A stretch of 64,000 bases of DNA from positions 1,583,137 through 1,647,136 of the forward strand of contig NZ_CP021106.3 of NCBI RefSeq assembly GCF_000355765.4, written 5' to 3'. The notes beneath the pieces were generated by a model. That model made no database searches. It was not told the origin of the DNA and worked only from the letters and a program-made list of their open reading frames with translations. Within the stretch, counting starts at the first letter, position 1, and each line of letters opens with the position of its first letter. Below, piece by piece: positions 45,909 to 55,349 of this stretch. The translations under genes and the position numbers were made by a program. Source of the DNA: Nitrosospira lacus (GTDB lineage Bacteria > Pseudomonadota > Gammaproteobacteria > Burkholderiales > Nitrosomonadaceae).

Positions 45909-47167
45909 GTCTGCTTAAAATTCATTGCCGGCTACCGGATGAATCGCTCCAATGTGATTGGGTCTGCATTGACGAGGATCGCGGGCCCATCACCGGTGCG
46001 GGTCCGCTCGAGGGACAGCTTGCCGATCTGCTGCAATGCGCCAGCCATGGGCGCGTCAGGCGCGTGCAGTTGATCATACCCGCCGCCCAGGTCTTGCTTA
46101 CGCGTGTCCGTTTACCCCCCGCGGCCAAGCGTCGTGCAAATGCCATACTTGCCTTTGCGATTGAAGAGGAAATGTTGCGCGAGCCGGACGCCAGCCAGGT
46201 AAGCTGGGTCGGTTCCACCGGAGATGACGACGTACTTGCGGTTGTCGACAGGAAACAGCTGCAATACTGGCTCGATGCGCTTGGGGCGGCGGGTATGCGG
46301 GTTGATGAGATGCACTGTGAAACACTGTTGTTGCCGTGGATAGCGGGTGAATGGAGTCTCGCCTGGGATGGCCGCGAAGGATTTGTGCGCACCAGCGAGT
46401 TCGAAGGTGCGGCGACCGATTGCGGTAACCGGGCGTCGCCCCCGCTGTCCCTGCAGCTCATGCTGGAAGAAGCGGAAGCGCGTGGAGCCAAGCCCATATC
46501 CATCGCCCTCTATACGGTGGCGCCAGCGGGCGAATCGGCTGGAGAGCCGATGCTGACGCCTGATACCGCTGCCTGGCAGAAAGAACTTGGCGTCTCCATC
46601 CGCTTCGGGGGAGGGTGGGACTGGCGGAAGGGACTCACAGATGCCAGCGTCAACCTGTTGAGGGAGCACAAGCGCGGGCGCGTTTTTTCCGGATTGATGT
46701 CGCGTCTGCGGCCGGCGGCCTGGATAGCAGGGGGTGCGCTGGCACTTCATGCCATTGCGCTTGCCGCCGACTGGACATTGCTTGCCAGCGAACAGCGGGT
46801 ATTGCGTCAGCAAATGGAGTCGCGGTTTCGTGCCATCTTTCCCGACGCGGTCGCCGTGGTGGACCCGGCTCTGCAAATGCGCCGTAAACTCGCCGAGACC
46901 CGTCATGCCGCCGGCGTACCCGATAGCGGCGATTTCCTGCCGATGATCGAAATGGTGGCGATGGGGCTGAAGGAATCGGCTCCGGGCAGCCTGCGCACCG
47001 TCACCTACGAGAATGAGCGGATGACGCTGGAGCTTGCTGCCATGGACGAAGCGGCGGTGCGCCGGATTGCCGCACGCTTGCGGGAAACCGGCTTGAGCGT
47101 GGATGTTTCCCCCGCTCCCGCCGAAGCAGGGACCGGCGTCGTTGTCATCCACCTGAGGGCATCATGA
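45905..47167 (+). CDS. gspL: Type II secretion protein GspL
   Basis: Inner-membrane recruitment factor for GspE. The 420-residue product starts MSLLKIHCRLPDESLQCDWV at an ATGA overlap with gspK. The N-terminal actin-like cytoplasmic domain (IPAAQVLLTRVRLPPAAKRR ... AFAIEEEM) is followed by one transmembrane helix at about residue 270 (AAWIAGGALALHAIALAADW) and a ferredoxin-like periplasmic domain. Confidence 0.9.
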   Translation: MSLLKIHCRLPDESLQCDWVCIDEDRGPITGAGPLEGQLADLLQCASHGRVRRVQLIIPAAQVLLTRVRLPPAAKRRANAILAFAIEEEMLREPDASQVSWVGSTGDDDVLAVVDRKQLQYWLDALGAAGMRVDEMHCETLLLPWIAGEWSLAWDGREGFVRTSEFEGAATDCGNRASPPLSLQLMLEEAEARGAKPISIALYTVAPAGESAGEPMLTPDTAAWQKELGVSIRFGGGWDWRKGLTDASVNLLREHKRGRVFSGLMSRLRPAAWIAGGALALHAIALAADWTLLASEQRVLRQQMESRFRAIFPDAVAVVDPALQMRRKLAETRHAAGVPDSGDFLPMIEMVAMGLKESAPGSLRTVTYENERMTLELAAMDEAAVRRIAARLRETGLSVDVSPAPAEAGTGVVVIHLRAS

Positions 47168-47655
47168 GAGCACGAGTTCTTGGGCTCTGGGAATCGCGGG
47201 CACCGCGTGAGCGCGTATTCATCGCAGTTCTGGTCGTTTTTTTGGGTATAACCCTGTATCTATGGCTGATAATGGAAGCAGACCGGGCACGTACCCAGTT
47301 GCGTGCAAGCGTTCCGCTGCTTCGGGCACAGTCGGTTCGCCTCCAACAACAGGCATCCGAACATGAGAGCCTGCGGGCCGCGCCACCTCTGGCAGCATCA
47401 ACCGATGACCTGCGCACGCTGATGCAAACCGAGATTAATACTGCGGGGTTATCCCATGCACTGGTCAGCATTGACGCGGCGGACACCAATCAGGTTCAGG
47501 TAGTGTTCAGCGCGGTGCCATTCGCAGACTGGCTTAACTGGGTTGCGGCAATGCAATCCCGGCAAATACGCTTCGATGGCGGACGGATCGAGGCCCTGCC
47601 GGAACCAGGCAGGGTGAATGCGACAGGAACATTCATGCGCATCACCGTGCATTAG
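47164..47655 (+). CDS. gspM: Type II secretion protein GspM
   Basis: A 163-residue bitopic protein starting at an ATGA overlap with gspL. Helix VFIAVLVVFLGITLYLWLI at about 18-36, a short coiled coil, then a ferredoxin-like domain ending ATGTFMRITVH. It partners with GspL. There is no gspN after it; the arm ends here. Confidence 0.88.
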   Translation: MRARVLGLWESRAPRERVFIAVLVVFLGITLYLWLIMEADRARTQLRASVPLLRAQSVRLQQQASEHESLRAAPPLAASTDDLRTLMQTEINTAGLSHALVSIDAADTNQVQVVFSAVPFADWLNWVAAMQSRQIRFDGGRIEALPEPGRVNATGTFMRITVH

Positions 47656-48381
47656 GTTTTTTATCCAGTACACAATATAGCGTTATACCAGCGGCATCGG
47701 TGCATAGTAGTCTTTCATGCATTATTTGTTTGTCGCTCTCTGGCGACATGCAAAATTCATTGTTCTCAACCAGTTATGTCAACTCATCAATAGGGTGTTG
47801 CTGAAAGGCTACAATTTTCCCCTCGCATTCGTAGTAACTTATTATTCTATATGGTTAATATGTTCTGGCATGAAAAATGCTTATATTGCATGGCCGGACC
47901 ATTCGATAAAACTCAAGGAGCTATCACAGATAAAACGTACAGAAACCACATAACAAAAATCAAAGTAAAAAAGAGGGATTCAAAAGGATGACAATGCAAG
48001 GTAATACCCTGGAGTACACGACATTCAAGCTGCTCCTGGAGTAATCCGGATTTTATAATCGGATTGGTATCAAGACATCATAAGAGTCCATCCAGGGCCA
48101 TTCTGTCCAGTTTCTTCCCTTCTTTGACCCGTTGTACAGGGTGTGTGCAGGCTGTGGCTGACCGGGGCGGAAATCTCCCGGATAGCTTTCCAATTTATCG
48201 ATCTTCGAGCAAGGCCCATGTTATCCATCAGCTTATGGATCAGCGGGTGTCGGGCAGGAGTTCTCCTCCTTGCGAATGACTATGGGGATGAGGAGATTCC
48301 CATGGCGCTTTCTGCTTTCATGGCGCTCTTAAATGTGGGATTTTTCAAAACCGGAATAAATTACAAAGAGGGAATCGAAGC
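47656..48381. other. Leader region upstream of the first protease
   Basis: A 726-base stretch without a convincing gene. A sigma-54-like site TGGCAT-N5-ATGCT is at 47866-47881 (two mismatches to the consensus). A tiny frame at 47988 with AAAAGG before it would give an 18-residue peptide; I do not call it. No c-di-GMP riboswitch is visible, in contrast to the second protease. Confidence 0.4.
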
Positions 48382-50265
48382 ATGAATATCATTAAATACG
48401 CACCCGCTGCCGCCGGCATAGAAGGCCGGATTTCAGGGGACGCACCATCAAATTTTTCTGAGTTCTCTGGCTCATCGCGCTTCAGTTTCCCGCGCCACAG
48501 TGTCGCAGTGCTGTTGCTGACGGGTTGCATGGCGGTCTCGGCGGTTTCCAGCGCCGCGCCCCCGGAAGGCAAGGGGCCGCGCCCCGAGACATGGGCAAAA
48601 GGACGGATCCTAGTGATGCCGCGTGCCGGGCTGCCGGAAACGGAGTTGGCAAAGATACTCGGCGCCCATGGCGGCAAGGGCCGGAAGATCGGCCAGAGCG
48701 ACCTGTACATCGTGGATTTGCCGGGCAACGCCTCGGAAAAAGCCATTGCCGCGCGGCTCGCTCACCACCCGCACCTCAAGTTCGCGGAACCCGATTATCT
48801 GGTGACACCCGATTTCGTGCCGAATGATCCCTATTATGGCAGCGCATGGCACTTGCCTAAAATCGGCGCATCGTCCGCCTGGGATAAATCCCAAGGCACC
48901 GGAGTGACCGTTGCCATCCTGGATTCAGGGGTCGATGGCACCCATTCCGATCTTTCCGCACGCATGGTGCCGGGATGGAATTTCTATGACAACAACTCCA
49001 ATACGTCGGACGTATACGGCCATGGCACCAAGGTCGCCGGCGCAGCGGCGGCCGCCGCCAATAATGCCATCGGCGTCGCCTCTGTCGCAGGCCAGTCGAG
49101 AATCATGCCGTTACGTGTTACCGATACCAGTGGTGCGGGCTATATAAGCATGATTGCGCATGGGGTGACGTGGGCAGCTGATCGTGGCGCGCGGGTTGCG
49201 AATATCAGTTTTGCAGGGGTCGCGGGCAGCTCGACGATCCAGAACGCGGCGCAATACATGAAGAACAAGGGCGGGCTGGTGGTGGTGGGGGCTGGTAACA
49301 GCGGCATCAATGAAGGCTATGCGCCTACCACGACGCTGATCGCGGTTTCCGCCACCGATAGCAATGATGTTAAAACGAGTTGGTCGAGCTATGGCAATTT
49401 TGTTGCCGTGGCAGCGCCTGGCGCCGGGATCTGGACCACAACCCGTGGCGGGGGCTATGGAGCTGTTTCCGGTACCTCGTTTTCCAGCCCGGTAACCGCT
49501 GGTGTCGTAGCGCTCATGATGGCGGCAAAGTCAACGTTGTCCAATACCCAGGTTGAAAGTCTGCTGTATTCCACCGCTGTCGACCTGGGTACCGCTGGAC
49601 GCGACTCCTACTATGGCTATGGGCGAGTGAATGCCGCACGCGCCGTGCAGGCTGCCGCAGGCACCACCACCATTGCGGACACCCAGGCTCCGGCGGTTTC
49701 GATCTCAGCCCCCCTCGGGGGCGCAACGGTGACGGGACTGGTTCCCGTGAATGTGACAGCAACCGATAATGTCGGCGTGGCCCGCGTGGAGCTGCGGGTC
49801 AACAGCACCACGGTGGCGATTGACACGGCGGCCCCGTTTGGATTCACCTGGAATTCGGCCGGCACACCCAACGGCATGGCCAGCCTGGTGGCTTATGCCT
49901 TCGATGCGGTCGGCAACTCCAAGGCTTCGACCTCTGTGGCGGTGAATGTGGCGAATGGCACCGTAACAGTTGTCAAAGATATCACTCCACCGGTGGTAAA
50001 AATCATCAATCCGGTCGCGGGTAGTGTTAGCGGTAATGTAGCGATCAGCGTGAATGCAACTGACAATGGTGGCGCTGCAGGCATTACGCAGACGATTTAT
50101 ATCGACGGCGTGGCGAAGGCAACCGGAATCGGCGGCGCACTGAGTTACAACTGGAGTACCCGTTCCACGAATATTGCAGCCGGAATCCACACGATCCGTG
50201 CACTAGCGAAGGACAAGGCGGGTAATGCTTCCTCCGCTTCCGTGAATGTAACCGTTATCAAGTAA
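48382..50265 (+). CDS. Subtilisin-like serine protease with two Ig-like domains (copy 1)
   Basis: A 627-residue secreted S8 peptidase. An unusually long polar start precedes the hydrophobic signal (HSVAVLLLTGCMAVSAVSSAA; LTGC could be a lipobox). Residues 70-140 form an I9/fervidolysin-like propeptide. Catalytic residues are D181 (AILDSGVDG), H214 (YGHGTKVAG) and S366 (GTSFSSPV), with oxyanion N306. Two Big_7-type Ig domains follow (from about 440 and 535), each with TDNxGV and FDAxGN-like motifs. It is probably a type II secretion substrate, since gspM is the preceding gene. It shares most of its sequence with 52238-54109. Confidence 0.9.
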   Translation: MNIIKYAPAAAGIEGRISGDAPSNFSEFSGSSRFSFPRHSVAVLLLTGCMAVSAVSSAAPPEGKGPRPETWAKGRILVMPRAGLPETELAKILGAHGGKGRKIGQSDLYIVDLPGNASEKAIAARLAHHPHLKFAEPDYLVTPDFVPNDPYYGSAWHLPKIGASSAWDKSQGTGVTVAILDSGVDGTHSDLSARMVPGWNFYDNNSNTSDVYGHGTKVAGAAAAAANNAIGVASVAGQSRIMPLRVTDTSGAGYISMIAHGVTWAADRGARVANISFAGVAGSSTIQNAAQYMKNKGGLVVVGAGNSGINEGYAPTTTLIAVSATDSNDVKTSWSSYGNFVAVAAPGAGIWTTTRGGGYGAVSGTSFSSPVTAGVVALMMAAKSTLSNTQVESLLYSTAVDLGTAGRDSYYGYGRVNAARAVQAAAGTTTIADTQAPAVSISAPLGGATVTGLVPVNVTATDNVGVARVELRVNSTTVAIDTAAPFGFTWNSAGTPNGMASLVAYAFDAVGNSKASTSVAVNVANGTVTVVKDITPPVVKIINPVAGSVSGNVAISVNATDNGGAAGITQTIYIDGVAKATGIGGALSYNWSTRSTNIAAGIHTIRALAKDKAGNASSASVNVTVIK

Positions 50266-50292
50266 AACCCGAACCTATTGATACGTCTGTGC

Positions 50293-50330
50293 ACTGGGCC
50301 AGGCATCCACACCGGCCCAGTCCTTTTTTG
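50293..50330 (+). terminator. Terminator after protease copy 1
   Basis: Stem ACTGGGCC/GGCCCAGT with a 13-nt loop, followed by CCTTTTTTGG, 28 bases after the stop. Confidence 0.85.
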
Positions 50331-50588
50331 GATCTGGCAACAGCGATTTTGAGAGTTTGGTTGAGTAATGCTGCCCTCTCGATTGCTCCGTGTTTAATAG
50401 GATCTCTATTAATAGGTTCTCCATTTAAATGAATCGAGCTCCCGGTGAATGCGCCGAGTTGTATCAATATCCGGAGCCGGCTGATTTTGTCGGAATTTCT
50501 TACATTGCCTTATTGAGGCCTCCTTCCTCCGGATGTCACCGATTCTTGAATTTAAATGCATGTTGGCGACGCATAAGGCATCTTATTA

Positions 50589-50774
50589 TTAGGGCCTGTT
50601 AACACTTATTTCGCACCCGCGTTTTTTGTGCGCACCCCGAAGGGACGGGACGGATTTCATCCAGCCCTTCGTTACTCGCCGCTTACGGAGGTCTCCTCCG
50701 CCGCGCGGCTCATGCCTCGTGCTGGAGAAATCCGTCGCCGTCGCGGGTGCGAAATAAGTGTTAACAGGCCCTAA
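50589..50774. mobile_element. TA-flanked inverted-repeat element (MITE), 31-bp perfect ends
   Basis: Left end AGGGCCTGTTAACACTTATT and on to position 50621 is the exact reverse complement of 50742-50772. The ends are preceded and followed by TTA/TAA so that a TA duplication, as used by IS630/Tc1-mariner and some IS5-group transposases, is likely. Inner arms GACGGATTTC/GAAATCCGTC add more pairing. No transposase frame exists, so it would need a helper. Confidence 0.85.
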
Positions 50775-50952
50775 ATAGCCGACAGCCGCCTTGGAGGCGG
50801 CTCCCACCGATATCCATAGAAGATTAACTTTTTCGTCGTTCAGAGCGAGTGATTCCTGGCCCTTGAGCAAATAACTGACGGAAAAATTTACATATTTTTA
50901 ATAAGGTTATATATTAACTATAATAATCAATATATTATAATCATTCTCTATC

Positions 50953-50968
50953 TGGCACGACATTTGCT
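50953..50968 (+). promoter_or_regulatory. Sigma-54 promoter of the PEP-CTERM gene
   Basis: TGGCAC-GACAT-TTGCT matches the -24/-12 consensus at every conserved position and lies 41 bases upstream of the start codon, after an AT-rich region suitable for an activator and DNA bending. PEP-CTERM genes are often controlled by the sigma-54 system PrsK/PrsR (established for exosortase bacteria). Confidence 0.88.
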
Positions 50969-51008
50969 TTGTTATTAATCGGGTCACTTAATACTTGGAG
51001 AATGAATC

Positions 51009-51668
51009 ATGAACATAAAAAAAGTTTTTAAAGCGAGTGCCACAATTGCTTTGCTGGGTGCATTTTACTCAGGTAGCGCATCCGCAACGCTTCAGCTAGG
51101 CACAGGATTGATCGGGGGTTCAGGAGATGTCCAGAATGTGCTGCTTACGCAACCCGGGGTTCTCGATACTCTCGTAGTCGGCGAGCTTAATCAGACCCAT
51201 CAACTCGTCAACTTTACCAGTAACGAAAATATTATAGTTCCTGGAGGCGGGCAGGCGCGTATTGAGGCCGCCGATGGTTCCTTTAATCATATCGAGTGGG
51301 GGCTGGACGATCCGCTTCTCGGCTTTGCGAAAGTGCAGTTCAATATCGATGCCGGAGCGAATGGATCTGCGAATATTTTCCTGATCGATCAGTTCGGTGC
51401 GACTTTCAGCTTCCTGAACCAAGCCTTGGATGGGTCGGGACAGAACTTCTTCACCGGCTTTTCCCTGGATAATCAGGTGATCGTAAGAGTAATCATCGAC
51501 AGTGCCTCCGGAATGACGGGTATCAGCGACTTGGAGCAAGTCCGCCTTGGTCCTACCGATCGTACAGTACCCCCTATTGAAATACCGGAACCCGCAACAC
51601 TGGCGCTTCTTGGCCTGGGTCTATTGGGTATCGGCATATCACGCAGACACAAAAAGCAACTAGCCTGA
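51009..51668 (+). CDS. PEP-CTERM protein under a sigma-54 promoter
   Basis: A 219-residue exported protein. Signal peptide MNIKKVFKASATIALLGAFY ending near ASA; a beta-rich body with FNIDAGANGSANIFLIDQFG; C-terminal IPEPATLALLGLGLLGIGIS and the basic end RRHKKQLA, the exosortase signal. The TTGGAG site precedes the ATG. It forms its own transcription unit with a sigma-54 promoter and a terminator at 51690, inserted between the two protease paralogs. Function of the body is unknown. Confidence 0.9.
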   Translation: MNIKKVFKASATIALLGAFYSGSASATLQLGTGLIGGSGDVQNVLLTQPGVLDTLVVGELNQTHQLVNFTSNENIIVPGGGQARIEAADGSFNHIEWGLDDPLLGFAKVQFNIDAGANGSANIFLIDQFGATFSFLNQALDGSGQNFFTGFSLDNQVIVRVIIDSASGMTGISDLEQVRLGPTDRTVPPIEIPEPATLALLGLGLLGIGISRRHKKQLA

Positions 51669-51689
51669 TCTGCTTAATACAGGCCTGAC

Positions 51690-51720
51690 AACAGACCCGC
51701 TTCGGCGGGTTTGTTATTTG
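51690..51720 (+). terminator. Terminator after the PEP-CTERM gene
   Basis: Stem AACAGACCCGC/GCGGGTTTGTT (one G-T pair) with a TTCG tetraloop, then ATTTG. Confidence 0.85.
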
Positions 51721-52008
51721 GTACGACCATGGAAGTGCATTAAATAGGCGCCTATGCGCGTCGTTCCCAAGCATGCAAGCAATCATCATGGTTGTGTTTG
51801 CATTTTTCTGCATGGAATGGCGGATGTCCCGGAATGTACGTACGGAAATGTAAATCCACGCAGGATTTTGTACAGGTTTAAGGCGTATTCATCAGCAAGG
51901 GATTGCCGGTCCGGTTTTTCCTATCCATTTTCACTCTTCGGCGAGTTGTACTTCAGTCCAATAGGCGGCGCGCGTCATCCATGCAATGATGACGCAACAT
52001 TTTTAGAT

Positions 52009-52091
52009 CTGCAAAGGGCAAACCCCGTGAAAACGGGGGACGCAAAGTCATCGGTCTACCGGGCAAAGGCCCCAGGACGGCAGGACTGCCA
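52009..52091 (+). promoter_or_regulatory. Cyclic di-GMP-I (GEMM-I) riboswitch upstream of protease copy 2
   Basis: GCAAAGGGCAAACC, a CCCCGTGAAAACGGGG helix with GAAA-type loop, GACGCAAAGTCA, a CGGTCTACCGG arm and GGACGGCAGGACTGCC reproduce the GEMM-I layout in order, including the AAACC/GACGCAAAG core that binds c-di-GMP. It is 147 bases upstream of the start. A second hairpin (TTCCC...GGGAA, 52105-52133) follows and may be the expression platform. Confidence 0.85.
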
Positions 52092-52237
52092 GATAACGCC
52101 GCTTCCCTGATCAATGTCATAGATTGACGGGAATCAAGCAAGATGCTCGGATGGACTTTATTGTCCGGCGCTAGAGCATTTTTCAATCCAGGCCTATTCC
52201 GGTAGTTCCGCCTCCACACCACGAGGAGGAACTTCAA

Positions 52238-54109
52238 ATGAGCATCAGCAATCAGGCATCACCTTCCGGCATTTCAGGGCTGGCTACCTGTGTATTTCCA
52301 TCAAGTGGCTTGAAACCTGTTACACGCGCCCGGTTCGGTTTGGTCGCGGTTATATTGGCGGCCTGCATGGGATTCCATCCAACCATTTCCGACGCCGCAC
52401 CCCCGGAAGTCAAGGGACCGGGCGCTGGTTCCGAGACATGGGCAAAAGGACGGATCCTGGTGGTGCCCCGTGCCGGGCTGCCCGAAAAGGAGCTGGCAAA
52501 GATACTTGGTGCCCATGGCGGCAAGGGCAGGAAGATCGGGCAGAGCGACTTGTACATCGTGGATTTGCCGGGTAATGCCTCGGAAAAAGCCATTGCCGCG
52601 CGGCTCGCCCATCACCCGCACCTCAAGTTTGCGGAGCCCGACTACCTTGTAACCCCCGATTTCGTGCCGAATGATCCCTATTATGGCAGTGCGTGGCACT
52701 TACCTAAAATTGGCGCAGCATCCGCGTGGGATGGTGCCCAGGGCGCCGGAGTAACCATTGCTATCCTGGACTCGGGGGTCGACAGCGCGCATCCCGATCT
52801 CGCCGCGCGCATGGTGCCGGGATGGAATTTTTATGACAATAACTCCAATACATCGGACGTATATGGCCACGGCACCAAGGTAGCCGGCGCGGCGGCAGCG
52901 GCAGGCAATAACGGGGTGGGTGTCGCATCCGTTTCCGGTCAATCGAAAATCATGCCCATCCGCGTCACCAATACCAGCGGTGCTGGATATGTAAGCATGC
53001 TGGCGCAGGGGACGACATGGGCGGCCGACCGTGGGGCGCGTGTTGTCAATATGAGCTTCGCCCTGATAGCGGGCAGCTCGACGATCCAGAATGCGGCGCA
53101 ATACATGAAGAACAAGGGCGGGCTGGTGGTAGTGGGTGCGGGTAACAGCGGTATCAATGAAACTTATGCGCCCACCACCACACTGATCGCGGTATCTGCC
53201 ACCGACAGCAATGACGCCAAGGCCAGCTGGTCGAGCTATGGCAATTTTGTTGCTGTGTCCGCACCAGGAGCCGGTATCTGGACTACAACCCGGGGTGGGG
53301 GCTATGGGGCGGTATCCGGTACCTCGTTTTCCAGCCCGGTTACCGCCGGTGTCGTGGCGCTCATGATGTCTGCCGCCCCTACGTTGCAGAACACCAAGAT
53401 CGAAAGTCTGTTGTTCTCAACCGCCGTTGATTTGGGTGCTGCCGGACGTGACCCCTATTATGGCTATGGGAGGGTTAATGCGGGAGCAGCGGTAAAGGCT
53501 GCCGTTGCCGCTGTTCCTGTAGCGGACACTCAGCCTCCGGTGGTTTCCATCTCCGCGCCTCTGGGCGGCGCAACGGTGACGGGGCTGGTTCCCGTGAATG
53601 TGACCGCGACCGATAATACCGGCGTCACCCATGTAGAACTGCGGGTGAACAGCACCACGGTGGCCATCGACACTTCTGCGCCATTCGGATTCACCTGGGA
53701 TTCGACCGGTACACCCAACGGTATGTCCAACCTGGTTGCCTATGCGTTCGACGCGGCCGGCAACTCCAAGGCTTCAACCGCCGTGGCGGTGAATGTGGCC
53801 AACGGAACCGTAACGGTTGCCCAGGACACCACAGCGCCGGCCGTACAAATCATCAATCCGGTGGCAGGGAGTGTCTCGGGTAGCAATGTGGCTATCAGTG
53901 TGAATGCAACCGACGATAGCGGCGCCGCAGGCATTACACAAACGGTTTATATCGACGGCGTGCTGAAGGCAACCGGAAGCGGGAGCACGCTAGGGTACAA
54001 CTGGAATATCCGTAAAGTCGCGGCCGGAACGCATACCGTTGAAGTCGTGACGAAGGATTTGGCAGGCAACGCTGCGTCCGCTTCCGTAAATGTAACGGTA
54101 ATCAAGTAG
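52238..54109 (+). CDS. Subtilisin-like serine protease with two Ig-like domains (copy 2)
   Basis: A 623-residue paralog of 48382-50265 with the same architecture: signal region (RARFGLVAVILAACMGFHP; LAAC may be a lipobox), propeptide, catalytic D178, H211, S363, and two Ig-like domains. Nearly all differences lie in the signal region and in single codons, while the 5' flank is quite different: here a c-di-GMP riboswitch is present. Good AGGAGG site before the ATG. It is likely exported through type II secretion and is followed by a Kazal-type inhibitor gene. Confidence 0.9.
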   Translation: MSISNQASPSGISGLATCVFPSSGLKPVTRARFGLVAVILAACMGFHPTISDAAPPEVKGPGAGSETWAKGRILVVPRAGLPEKELAKILGAHGGKGRKIGQSDLYIVDLPGNASEKAIAARLAHHPHLKFAEPDYLVTPDFVPNDPYYGSAWHLPKIGAASAWDGAQGAGVTIAILDSGVDSAHPDLAARMVPGWNFYDNNSNTSDVYGHGTKVAGAAAAAGNNGVGVASVSGQSKIMPIRVTNTSGAGYVSMLAQGTTWAADRGARVVNMSFALIAGSSTIQNAAQYMKNKGGLVVVGAGNSGINETYAPTTTLIAVSATDSNDAKASWSSYGNFVAVSAPGAGIWTTTRGGGYGAVSGTSFSSPVTAGVVALMMSAAPTLQNTKIESLLFSTAVDLGAAGRDPYYGYGRVNAGAAVKAAVAAVPVADTQPPVVSISAPLGGATVTGLVPVNVTATDNTGVTHVELRVNSTTVAIDTSAPFGFTWDSTGTPNGMSNLVAYAFDAAGNSKASTAVAVNVANGTVTVAQDTTAPAVQIINPVAGSVSGSNVAISVNATDDSGAAGITQTVYIDGVLKATGSGSTLGYNWNIRKVAAGTHTVEVVTKDLAGNAASASVNVTVIK

Positions 54110-54143
54110 TCAAATAGCATCGCGGGCAGATGCTCGCGCGATG

Positions 54144-54178
54144 AAACCCGGGCCAGGTATCGTACATGGCCCGGTTTT
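54144..54178 (+). terminator. Terminator after protease copy 2
   Basis: Stem CCGGGCCA/TGGCCCGG with an 11-nt loop, followed by TTTTC. It separates protease copy 2 from the inhibitor gene. Confidence 0.7.
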
Positions 54179-54390
54179 CGACGACGGCCCGTCATTCCGT
54201 TTTTTCTGCCTGGATGATGCAACCCGCCAGTGGATTTTTCTCATGGAAACCATAAGTCCGTCTTTACTTTTGCATTTTCTCTGCTACAAAAAGAAGTGTC
54301 ATGGATGTTACCTGCGTGCACACCGGCATTTCATCAAGGTGTGCCACTTGCCTGTGAGGTTTGCCCACGATTTACAGACAGGAGGAGAGA

Positions 54391-55167
54391 ATGAAAAGGT
54401 TAATTCATGTTTGCCTGATGGGAGCAACCCTCCTCGGTATCGCGCCTGTCACTGCCCAGACCCCTGCGGATCCTGCGGAACGTGCCGTCAATATTACTTT
54501 AACCAATGACGGGCGAGGTCTTGATAGGGCCGCCTTGAGGTCGGTGCGCAAGTTTGTAGGACAGGCAATTGCCGCGAATATCGTCGATACATTTGCTGTT
54601 TATAGCCCCAGAGCGGGCGGACCTATTCCGATTGAAGGCGGTTTATCCGCCTGCGCGGAGGCAGGTTTCAGCACAACGCCAAAAAAGTTTAACGCTTTTG
54701 TCAGGCAGTTGCGTTCTGTGCATCCCAAGGCGGGTACCTTCCTTAATGTGGAGCTCACCTCGCAATGCAAGGCCATCGGTTCAGGCGATTCCGGTGGGCC
54801 GCTGACTTGTGGCGGAATAGCTGGAAAAACCTGCCCCGACGCACAGCAGTACTGTGATTTCGGCGCCGGCCAATGCAAGATGCCGGATGCGCAAGGCACA
54901 TGCAAGACCAAGCCCACGATTTGTACCCGGGAATTCAGACCGGTGTGCGGTTGCGACGGCAAGACGTACGGGAACGCATGCACTGCGGCAGCTGCAGGCG
55001 TATCCATTGAGCACGAGGGCGAGTGCAAGAAGACCGAACCGCGGGCATGCGGTGGAATTGCGGGAATTCAATGCGCCGATGGCGGGATTTGCGTGGATGA
55101 CCCCACCGACGATTGCGATCCCAAACAGGGAGGGGCGGATTGTCCAGGAATCTGCAAGGGCAAGTAA
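54391..55167 (+). CDS. Secreted Kazal-type protease inhibitor protein
   Basis: A 258-residue cysteine-rich exported protein started at MKRLIHVCLMGATLLGIAPV (AGGAGAGA upstream). After a 110-residue domain with two cysteines come a CGGIAGKTCPDAQQYC block, a Kazal-like domain (CTREFRPVCGCDGKTYGNAC ... GEC), and a second CGGIAGIQC block. Kazal domains inhibit serine proteases of the subtilisin and trypsin types. Position 280 bases behind a subtilisin-like gene suggests that it restrains or protects against those enzymes, which is inference. Confidence 0.8.
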   Translation: MKRLIHVCLMGATLLGIAPVTAQTPADPAERAVNITLTNDGRGLDRAALRSVRKFVGQAIAANIVDTFAVYSPRAGGPIPIEGGLSACAEAGFSTTPKKFNAFVRQLRSVHPKAGTFLNVELTSQCKAIGSGDSGGPLTCGGIAGKTCPDAQQYCDFGAGQCKMPDAQGTCKTKPTICTREFRPVCGCDGKTYGNACTAAAAGVSIEHEGECKKTEPRACGGIAGIQCADGGICVDDPTDDCDPKQGGADCPGICKGK

Positions 55168-55349
55168 ATCGCACCTAGTATATGCATGCCCGTTCCAAAC
55201 GATATGTCGCCTAATGTTCGAAAGCGTACAGAGATTGTCACAAGGAACTGTTAATAATTGCGAGCCCCACCGTTGGAGCAGGCTGCGCGGTTAATAAATG
55301 GTGACACATTCTCCACATAATTCTTCAACTCATTTTTAGAGGTCATATT

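Noticed and set aside
47988..48044. An 18-codon frame with a ribosome-site-like AAAAGG
   Set aside because: Too short and without any known pattern to call a gene.
48382..54109. The two protease genes as an assembly duplicate
   Set aside because: They differ at many codons, in the signal region and in both flanks, so they are true paralogs.
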